Below, one piece after another: positions 1 through 6,400 of a stretch of DNA of 8,935 nucleotides. Under the pieces are notes generated by a model. That model saw nothing but the letters and a program-made list of their open reading frames with translations, was not told the DNA's origin and made no database searches. Source of the DNA: Roseburia sp. (GTDB lineage: Bacteria > Bacillota > Clostridia > Lachnospirales > Lachnospiraceae); assembly GCA_017621905.1 (NCBI GenBank), contig JAGASC010000234.1, positions 1 through 8,935 of the forward strand, read 5' to 3'. The first letter of the stretch is position 1. The number at the start of each line of letters is the position of its first letter. The translations under genes were made by a program, and so were the position numbers.

Positions 1-797
1 CACTGGCAAAGGAGATGCTGGAAACATTGGGATTTGAGCAGTCTGTGACAGAACGGGTATGCTATCTGGTGGGACATCATCACACCTATGATCAGATCGA
101 TGGGATAGATTATCAGATTCTGGTGGAAGCAGATTTCCTTGTCAATTTCTATGAGGATGGTCTGAATAAGGATGCCATTGCGCATACATATCAGAAAATA
201 TTTCACACAGAAGCCGGAAAGAAAATCTGCAGAGACATGTTTGGCATTTCCAGAATGAAGCCGCTGGAGACGGAGCGACTGATATTAAGACCCTGGCGCA
301 TGGAGGATGCAGAGGATTTGTTTGCCTATGCTTCTACACCGAAAGTTGGCCCAATGGCGGGGTGGAAGCCACATGAGAATCTGGAGGAAACAAAACAGAT
401 TTTAAAAATGTTTTTGGAAGATGATGATACCTGGGCGCTGGAGCTGAAGGAAAATCACAAAGTAATCGGATCGCTGGGATTGCACCGGTCAAATAAGGCG
501 GATTTGTCCTATGATTTGGAACTGGGGTATGTGCTTTCCGAGGAGTATTGGGGCCGGGGACTGATGCCGGAGGCTGGAAAACGGGCGATACAGTATGCGT
601 TTGAGGAATTCGGAATAGATACACTTTTAGTGGCGCATTTTGATTTCAATGAGCAGTCGAAGCGGGTGATTGAAAAACTGGGTTTTCGGTATGTGACACA
701 TCTGGCAGAAAGCTGGGAGCGGTATGATGGTGTGAAGCTGGATGAGGAAGTATATAGAATGACGAGAGAAGAACACAGAATGCAGAATGTTGTTTAG
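1..797 (+). CDS. HD-domain / GNAT N-acetyltransferase fusion protein, 5' end outside the window
   Basis: The reading frame is open to the window edge (first full codon at 3). The first in-window ATG, at 15, touches the GGAG before it, too close to act as a ribosome site, so the true start lies upstream. Counting from that ATG, residues 1-78 look like the C-terminal end of a small HD-type phosphohydrolase: a VGHHHTYD stretch (19-26) and a conserved-looking LVEADFLVN helix (36-44). The metal-binding HD pair itself would be upstream. Residues 85-250 are a RimJ/RimL-like GNAT acetyltransferase. It begins with ETERLILRPW, has the acetyl-CoA pyrophosphate loop in the stretch GYVLSEEYWGRGLMPEA (171-187), and ends with a NEQSKRVIEKLGF motif (212-224). 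Such enzymes move acetyl from acetyl-CoA to an amine; the acceptor is unknown. An ATG at 255 could start the GNAT part alone, but has no Shine-Dalgarno sequence. Domain calls are firm; the biological role is not. Confidence 0.85.
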   Translation, partial: LAKEMLETLGFEQSVTERVCYLVGHHHTYDQIDGIDYQILVEADFLVNFYEDGLNKDAIAHTYQKIFHTEAGKKICRDMFGISRMKPLETERLILRPWRMEDAEDLFAYASTPKVGPMAGWKPHENLEETKQILKMFLEDDDTWALELKENHKVIGSLGLHRSNKADLSYDLELGYVLSEEYWGRGLMPEAGKRAIQYAFEEFGIDTLLVAHFDFNEQSKRVIEKLGFRYVTHLAESWERYDGVKLDEEVYRMTREEHRMQNVV

Positions 798-803
798 ATT
801 CAG

Positions 804-847
804 TTTATGAAGTTATCCTATGCTGTCTGCAGCGATAAAGTCATAAA
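804..847 (+). promoter_or_regulatory. Nested stem-loop in the leader of the response regulator gene
   Basis: A perfect 7-base inverted repeat, TTTATGA (804-810) and TCATAAA (841-847), encloses a second hairpin, TATGCTG (819-825) with CAGC-G-ATA (830-837), closed by a TCTG loop with one bulged G. The structure lies between the stop at 797 and the strong GGGAGG ribosome site at 858-863. It has no U-tract, so it is not a standard terminator. It could be an mRNA leader structure, or the outer repeat could be operator half-sites. Function is inference, and the outer stem is AT-rich enough to arise by chance. Confidence 0.3.
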
Positions 848-868
848 TGAAAATAATGGGAGGTTCTT

Positions 869-1540
869 ATGTTTCATATTCTGGTTGTAGAGGACGACAG
901 ACATACACGTATGCTGTTACAGGCAATTTTAGAGTCTGCCAATTATACAGTATTCACGGCAAATAACGGTGAAGATGCCCTGGAAGTATTAGAGCGGGAG
1001 CATATCGATCTCGTAGTACTTGACATTATGATGCCCAAAATGGACGGCTACGAGTTCACAAAAACACTAAGAGAAAACGATAACAACCTGCCAATCCTTA
1101 TGGTATCGGCAAAGCAGCTCCCGGAAGATAAGCGCAAAGGCTTCCTGGTAGGCACGGATGACTACATTACAAAACCCATCGACGAGGAAGAGATGCTTCT
1201 GCGGATAAAAGCATTGCTCCGTCGTGCAAGGATTGTAAATGAGCAGAAAATCGTGATCGGCGACGTGACTCTTGACTATAATTCCATGACCGTAAGCAGA
1301 AATGGGGAAACACAGGAACTGCCGCAGAAAGAATTTTTACTTTTGTACAAGCTGTTATCCTATCCCGGCCAGATTTTTACCAGAATTCAGCTGATGGATG
1401 AAATCTGGGGCGTGGACAGCGACACGGGTTGGGAAACAGTAACGGTACATGTGGGCAGATTGCGCAAGCGGTTCGAAGGTTGGAAGGAGTTTGAAATAGA
1501 GTCAGTGAGAGGGCTCGGTTACAGGGCAGTAAGGCATTGA
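869..1540 (+). CDS. OmpR/PhoB-family two-component response regulator
   Basis: This 223-residue protein is a cytoplasmic DNA-binding regulator, phosphorylated by a partner histidine kinase. The receiver domain (about 2-115) has the acidic pocket E8/D9, the phospho-acceptor D52 in LVVLDIMMPKMDG, the switch residue S80 and the conserved K102 in DDYITKP. The winged-helix output domain (about 125-222) has the family signature LPQKEFLLLYKLLSYPGQIF followed by TRIQLMDEIWG, VTVHVGRLRKRF and the terminal IESVRGLGYR. Length is normal. GGGAGG lies 5 bases before the ATG, which fixes the start. The kinase gene follows after 34 bases, so the two are almost surely co-transcribed. Sequence style resembles heme-sensing HssR-type regulators, but that does not prove the same signal. 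No convincing promoter was found in the 71-base leader; read-through from the HD-GNAT gene is possible because no terminator separates them. Confidence 0.95.
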   Translation: MFHILVVEDDRHTRMLLQAILESANYTVFTANNGEDALEVLEREHIDLVVLDIMMPKMDGYEFTKTLRENDNNLPILMVSAKQLPEDKRKGFLVGTDDYITKPIDEEEMLLRIKALLRRARIVNEQKIVIGDVTLDYNSMTVSRNGETQELPQKEFLLLYKLLSYPGQIFTRIQLMDEIWGVDSDTGWETVTVHVGRLRKRFEGWKEFEIESVRGLGYRAVRH

Positions 1541-1574
1541 GAGAAATACCGTCGCAGGGCGGAATGAGGTAAGC

Positions 1575-2648
1575 ATGAATAAAAAAGAAGTACGCAAGCA
1601 CAGACGAGCACTTACGCTGTCAGTTTTATTATATGTCTTTGTGGTGATGCTCATTACCGGAATCATTTCTATGGTTGCAGTAAACATTCTGGTGTCTCTG
1701 GATATTATTCCTATTACAGTGGAAGGACACCCGGAACCGAAATATGTCATTACGTTTCTGACTCTGAGCAATCTGGTGGTCGGAGTGATTGTGATAGCAT
1801 CTTTAAACAGCCTGACCCTGCAATATGTAAACAGGATCATTGACAAGATGAACCGGCTGGCATCGGGAGATTTTAAAACAAGGCTTTCCTTTGGGGCGCC
1901 TCTTGGCAGACATCCGACATTTAACGAGGTTTCCAATAGTTTTAATAAAATGGCGGAAGAACTTGAGGGCACAGAGATGCTCCGTTCGGATTTTATCAAT
2001 AATTTCTCTCATGAGTTCAAAACCCCTATTGTTTCCATTGCCGGTTTTGCCAAACTTCTGAAACGGGGGAACCTGACGGAAAAGCAGAGGTTGGAATATC
2101 TGGATATTATTGAAGAGGAATCCCTTCGGCTTTCTGCCATGGCGACCAATGTACTGAATATGACAAAAGTAGAAAGTCAGACTATCTTGACCAATGTTAC
2201 CAGGTATAATCTCTCGGAACAGCTTCGCAGCAGTGTTCTTATGCTGGAATCGAAGTGGGCTAAAAAAGAGGTGGAATTCGATTTGAATATCGGAGAGTAC
2301 ACCATTTCGGCAAATGAGGAGATGCTAAAGCATGTATGGGTCAATCTGATTGATAATGCAATAAAGTTTTCACCGAAAGGTGGTATTGTCGGGATCAGTG
2401 TGAGGGAAAATGCGGATACGTTTTCTATCACTGTTCTCAATAGCGGCAGTGAGATTTCACCGGAGCAGCAAAAGCGTATTTTTAATAAATTTTACCAGGC
2501 TGACGAATCGCACGCTGCGGAGGGAAATGGAATTGGACTTGCACTTGTGAAACGGGTTGCTGAACTCCATAGCGGGAATGTTTCTGTTTGGAGTGAAAAT
2601 CAGACTACGGCGTTTACGGTAGAACTTCCAAAATATTTGAATGTATAA
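1575..2648 (+). CDS. HAMP-containing membrane sensor histidine kinase
   Basis: This 357-residue protein is the likely partner of the regulator ending 34 bases upstream. Domains in order: a basic cytoplasmic tip (1-12), membrane helix 1 (about 13-39), a very short outside loop (about 40-56), membrane helix 2 (about 57-80), a HAMP linker (about 81-135), and the HisKA dimerisation domain with phospho-acceptor H146 in NNFSHEFKTP. The ATPase domain has an N box (N257 in VNLIDNAIKFSP), an F box (IFNKFYQADES) and a G2 box (GNGIGLALV). The G1 box reads NSGSEI rather than the usual DxGxG, so N289 takes the place of the common Asp; VanS-type kinases tolerate similar changes, so activity is still expected. 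The start is supported by GAGGT at 1566-1570, a slightly short 4 bases before the ATG. The tiny outside loop argues against a soluble extracellular ligand domain and for sensing at or in the membrane. The ligand is unknown. Confidence 0.93.
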   Translation: MNKKEVRKHRRALTLSVLLYVFVVMLITGIISMVAVNILVSLDIIPITVEGHPEPKYVITFLTLSNLVVGVIVIASLNSLTLQYVNRIIDKMNRLASGDFKTRLSFGAPLGRHPTFNEVSNSFNKMAEELEGTEMLRSDFINNFSHEFKTPIVSIAGFAKLLKRGNLTEKQRLEYLDIIEEESLRLSAMATNVLNMTKVESQTILTNVTRYNLSEQLRSSVLMLESKWAKKEVEFDLNIGEYTISANEEMLKHVWVNLIDNAIKFSPKGGIVGISVRENADTFSITVLNSGSEISPEQQKRIFNKFYQADESHAAEGNGIGLALVKRVAELHSGNVSVWSENQTTAFTVELPKYLNV

Positions 2649-2701
2649 CGAGTGTTTCAGAGACGTTCCTATTTTCGGAACATCTGGACATAAGGCTTTC
2701 G

Positions 2702-2747
2702 AAAAGCTGGGCAAAAGCATTTTCATGCTATATTGTCCGGCTTTTTT
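2702..2747 (+). terminator. Rho-independent terminator of the two-component operon
   Basis: AAAGCTGGGCAA (2703-2714) pairs with TTGTCCGGCTTT (2733-2744) over 12 positions, two of them G-U pairs. Inside is a second perfect stem, AGCAT (2716-2720) with ATGCT (2725-2729), and a TTTC loop. Six T residues at 2742-2747 supply the U-tract, some of them shared with the stem. It lies 54 bases after the kinase stop codon. Confidence 0.88.
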
Positions 2748-2778
2748 ATTACGAAAATATAAAAAATATTATGCAATC

Positions 2779-2810
2779 ATAAAAGCATGCTGAAGTGTTT
2801 ATAAAAGCAT
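2779..2810. repeat. Pair of exact 10-base direct repeats two helical turns apart
   Basis: ATAAAAGCAT occurs at 2779-2788 and again at 2801-2810, 22 bases start to start. That spacing puts both copies on the same face of the DNA. The core AAAAGCAT also occurs at 2713-2720, inside the upstream terminator, and TAAAGCAT occurs at 2867-2874. The pair lies in the leader of the small membrane protein gene and could be binding sites for a dimeric regulator. The words are seen directly; the regulatory role is inference. Confidence 0.4.
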
Positions 2811-2816
2811 ATTTTT

Positions 2817-2838
2817 GTTTCGTTTCAGTTTAGTTTTT
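2817..2838 (+). promoter_or_regulatory. Possible response-regulator binding site (11-base tandem GTTT repeats)
   Basis: GTTT occurs at 2817, 2822, 2828 and 2833, which makes two imperfect 11-base units, GTTTCGTTTCA and GTTTAGTTTTT, matching at 8 of 11 positions. OmpR/PhoB-type regulators typically bind direct repeats of about 11 bases placed just upstream of a promoter. A weak -10 candidate, TATTAA, lies at 2853-2858 with no good -35, as expected for an activated promoter. The next gene starts at 2922. Control by the adjacent regulator is a guess based on position and repeat length. Confidence 0.3.
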
Positions 2839-2921
2839 GCCATTATTCTGTCTATTAAAGGAACCGTAAAGCATTGGAAAACGGTGATAAAAAATTATAA
2901 CAACAAAAGGAGATTAAAACT

Positions 2922-3359
2922 ATGAAAAAATCAAAAATTTGTAACATTGTGTGTATCGCACTTATGGCAGTTCTTTTTATTTTGCACTTTATGCCTTTCT
3001 GGAGGTATGACGGCATGAGCACATCAATTCAGTCCTATGTATGGTTCCCAACGGATCATGCAGCTCTGGAATCGTACATTGCCGGACAGGTGGGAGGAGA
3101 TTACAGTATCAATAGCATCATCCTGATGCCGATCATCGTTTTAGTGACAACTGTTGCAGGAATTATCCTGTGTGTAGCAATGTCTGACAACCTTTTGATT
3201 GGCCTGATTCCTTTAGGCTGTGGTCTTGTAGGAATTTGGGGTTACCTTTCAAAAGCAGCTTTCCAGCTTGGTACGAATTGGGTACTTCATCTGGTAATCT
3301 GTATCGCAATGGTTGCGGCAGCTGCACTTAAAATGTATTTCATTGCAAAAAATGATTAG
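2922..3359 (+). CDS. Small four-helix integral membrane protein, function unknown
   Basis: This is a 145-residue hydrophobic protein that I do not recognise as a named family. A short basic tip (MKKSK) leads into helix 1 (about 6-26), and an outside segment of about 37 residues containing FMPFWRYDGM and several aromatic and acidic residues. Helices 2 (about 64-86), 3 (about 90-110) and 4 (about 119-141) follow, with a short charged tail (KND). Helix 1 has no clear signal-peptidase site, so it is probably a retained anchor. The start is well supported: AAAAGGAG at 2905-2912, then 9 bases to the ATG. It stands alone between two terminators, with a 170-base repeat-rich leader, so it has its own transcript. 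Its position next to a membrane-sensing two-component operon suggests it could be a target or an accessory sensor; this is inference only. No enzymatic or transport motif is visible. Confidence 0.8.
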   Translation: MKKSKICNIVCIALMAVLFILHFMPFWRYDGMSTSIQSYVWFPTDHAALESYIAGQVGGDYSINSIILMPIIVLVTTVAGIILCVAMSDNLLIGLIPLGCGLVGIWGYLSKAAFQLGTNWVLHLVICIAMVAAAALKMYFIAKND

Positions 3360-3400
3360 ATAGATACTGTTTATTAAGTACGTGATGATATGAAAATAGG

Positions 3401-3450
3401 AAGGTTGGAATAGCCACTATATTTTATGATGGGCCATTCCAACCTTTTCT
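3401..3450. terminator. Strong terminator hairpin between convergent genes
   Basis: AAGGTTGGAATAGCC (3401-3415) and GGCCATTCCAACCTT (3432-3446) pair at 14 of 15 positions, with a single A-C mismatch at 3412/3435 and a 16-base loop. On the plus strand the stem runs into TTTTCTCATTTTATT, a good U-rich tail for the small membrane protein gene ending at 3359. On the minus strand the tail is only CCTATTTTC, so termination of the large gene ending at 3458 is plausible but weaker. Confidence 0.85.
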
Positions 3451-3457
3451 CATTTTA

Positions 3458-6400
3458 TTACAGTTTTTGTAAATTCTTATTTGCGGTAGAGAGCATCAGC
3501 TTGATACGGTTCAGCTGGTTTACCTCACTGGCACCCGGGTCGTAATCGATTGCCACGATATTGGACTGCGGATAGCGGTGGCGCAGTTCTTTGATGACAC
3601 CTTTTCCTACGACATGGTTCGGCAGGCAGGCGAAAGGCTGCGTACAGACAATGTTCGGCGTACCGGTGTGAATCAGCTCTAACATTTCTCCGGTCAAAAA
3701 CCAGCCTTCACCGGTCTGATTACCTTCGGATACGATGTCTTTTGCATACTTCGCCAAATCATCGATATGTGCAGGCGCATCAAAATGCTTACTCTTTTCC
3801 AGCTCATCTCTGGCGGCACCTCTTAACCACTCAAAGAACCAAATACCAAGGCGTCCTACCAGCTTGGATTTTTTGCTCATACCCAGGTGATCTGCTTTAA
3901 ATCCCGTATTGTAGAAGCAATAGAGCAGGAAGTCTGTCAGATCCGGTACCACAGCCTCAGCACCTTCGGATTCCAGCAAATCTGCCAGATAGTTGTTTGC
4001 AGCCGGATGGAATTTTACCAGAATCTCACCTACGATACCGACTCTCGGTTTTTTCACATCCACGCGTGGCAGGTTGTCAAAGTCGCGAATGATTTCCCGG
4101 CACATCTTTTTATATTTGCTGTGGGAGAGCATACCTTTTTGGGAAACAAAGGCAATTGTCTCCTTTTTCCATTTTTCATGCAGTTTGTCAGCAGAACCCG
4201 GCACAGCCTCGTAAGGACGGGTGCGGTACAGACAACGCAGGAAAATATCGCCGAATTCTAAGGCATAAAGTCCGTGCTGAATCAGCGCAGGAGTGAATTT
4301 AAAGCCCGGATTTGCCTCCAGTCCGCTTAAGTTTAAGGAAATAACCGGAACATCCGGATAACCGGCTTTTTCTAAGGCACGGCGGATGAATCCAATATAA
4401 TTGCTGGCGCGGCAGCCGCCTCCGGTCTGGGTAATGACAACTGCTGTGCGGGTCATGTCATAGTTGCCGGACATAACGGCAGCCATCAGCTGACCTACCA
4501 CAATGAGGGAGGGGTAGCAGGCATCATTATTTACATATTTTAATCCCACATCCACGCAGGTACGGGCCGGAATATCCGGTATCACCATGTTGTAGCCTGC
4601 GGTCCGGAATGCCGGCTCTAAGATGTCGAAATGAATCGGTGACATCTGCGGGCAGAGGATCGTATAATTTTTCCGCATTTCTTCTGTAAAAATTACGCGG
4701 TTGTAGTTTGCCGGAACAATGGTTCTTTTTCTCTGCTTTTTCTCGCGCACGCGGATGGCTGAGAGCAGGGAACGGATACGGATTCTGGCCGCACCTAAAT
4801 TGTTGACCTCATCAATTTTGAGGCAGGTGTAAATTTTGCCGGATTTGGTCAGAATGTCACTGACGGCATCCGTGGTCACGGCGTCTAAGCCGCAGCCGAA
4901 GGAGTTGAGCTGGATCAAATCCAGATCTTCTCTGGTCTTTACAAAATTGGCAGCTGCGTACAGTCTGGAGTGGTACATCCACTGATCCATAACGATAAGC
5001 GGCCGCTCCACCTGATGTAAGTGGGAAACGGAATCCTCGGTCAGCACGGCAATACCGTAGGAGTTGATCAGCTCCGGAATACCGTGGTTGATTTCAGGGT
5101 CCACATGGTAGGGGCGTCCTGCCAAGACAATACCGCGCTTGCCGTTTTCTTCCATATATTTTAAGACCTCTTCGCCCTTTTTCTGCATCTCCATACGGAC
5201 AACCGCTAATTCTTTCCAGCCCTCGCTTACCGCATCACGGAGTTCAGTTTCCGGAATATTGAAATCTGCTCCGCCAAAGGTTTGAATCAGGGCAGAGGAC
5301 AGAGTATCTTCGCTGGCGAAAGAAATGAACGGATTTAAAAACCGCATTTGTCCGGAGGTAATCTCATCCACGTTGTTTTTAATGTTCTCCGGGTAGGAGG
5401 TGACAATGGGGCAGTTGTAGTGGTTGTTGGAATCCGGGAATTCATTTCTTTCGTAAGGAATACATGGATAGAAAATGAAGTCCACATTCTGGTGAATCAG
5501 CCAGGACACATGTCCGTGGGCAAGTTTTGCCGGATAGCACTCGGATTCACTTGGAATGGATTCAATACCCAGTTCGTAAATCTTTCTGGTGGACTGTGGG
5601 GATAATACCACACGGAATCCTAATTTTTCAAAGAATACAGCCCAGAAAGGATAGTTTTCGTACATGTTCAAAACTCTTGGAATACCTACGGTTCCTCTGG
5701 TTGCCGCCTCGGGAGACAGTGGGGTGTAGTCAAAGAGCCGGTTATTTTTGTATTCAAAGAGGTTCGGGATATTTTCTTTATTTTTCTCTTTTCCAATGCC
5801 TCGCTCGCAGCGGTTTCCGGTAATGTACTGGCGATTTCCGGAGAAACGGTTGATGGTAAGGAGACAATGTTTGGTACAGCCCTGGCAGCGAGCCAGCTTG
5901 GTGTCAAAGGTCAGGGCGTTGATCTCGTCGATAGAGAGCATGGTGGTTTCATAACCTGCTTCGTGGCGCTCCTTTGCAATGAGAGCAGCGCCGAAAGCAC
6001 CCATGATTCCTGCGATGTCGGGTCTTACACATTCACAGCCGGAAATTTTCTCAAAGCTGCGGAGTACGGCATCATTGTAGAAGGTACCGCCTTGTACCAC
6101 AACGTTTTTACCCAATTCGCTGGCATCGGAGAGCTTGATGACCTTAAATAATGCATTTTTGATGACGGAGTAAGCCAGGCCGGCGGAAATATCTGCGACG
6201 GATGCGCCTTCTTTCTGTGCCTGCTTTACCTTGGAATTCATAAATACAGTACAGCGGGTTCCCAGATCGATAGGGTTTTTGGCAAACAATGCTTCTTTTG
6301 CAAAATCCTGTACAGAATAGTTTAGGGATTTCGCGAAAGTCTCGATGAAAGAACCGCAGCCGGAGGAGCAGGCCTCGTTTAACTGGACGCTGTCTACGGT

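Noticed and set aside
790..819. Possible promoter TTGTTT-N18-TATCCT before the response regulator
   Set aside because: The -35 overlaps the end of the preceding gene and both boxes are weak; not convincing without transcript data.
1502..1999. 165-codon minus-strand frame opposite the histidine kinase
   Set aside because: It lies opposite a kinase with intact motifs, its product resembles no family, and no ribosome site was seen; it is a shadow of the coding strand.
2665..2681. Small hairpin GTTCC/GGAAC after the kinase gene
   Set aside because: It has only 5 pairs and no U-tract; the much better terminator at 2702-2747 follows immediately.
2876..2901. Promoter-like TTGGAA-N16-TATAAC before the small membrane protein
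   Set aside because: Its transcript would start near 2908, inside the AAAAGGAG ribosome site at 2905-2912, which would destroy translation.
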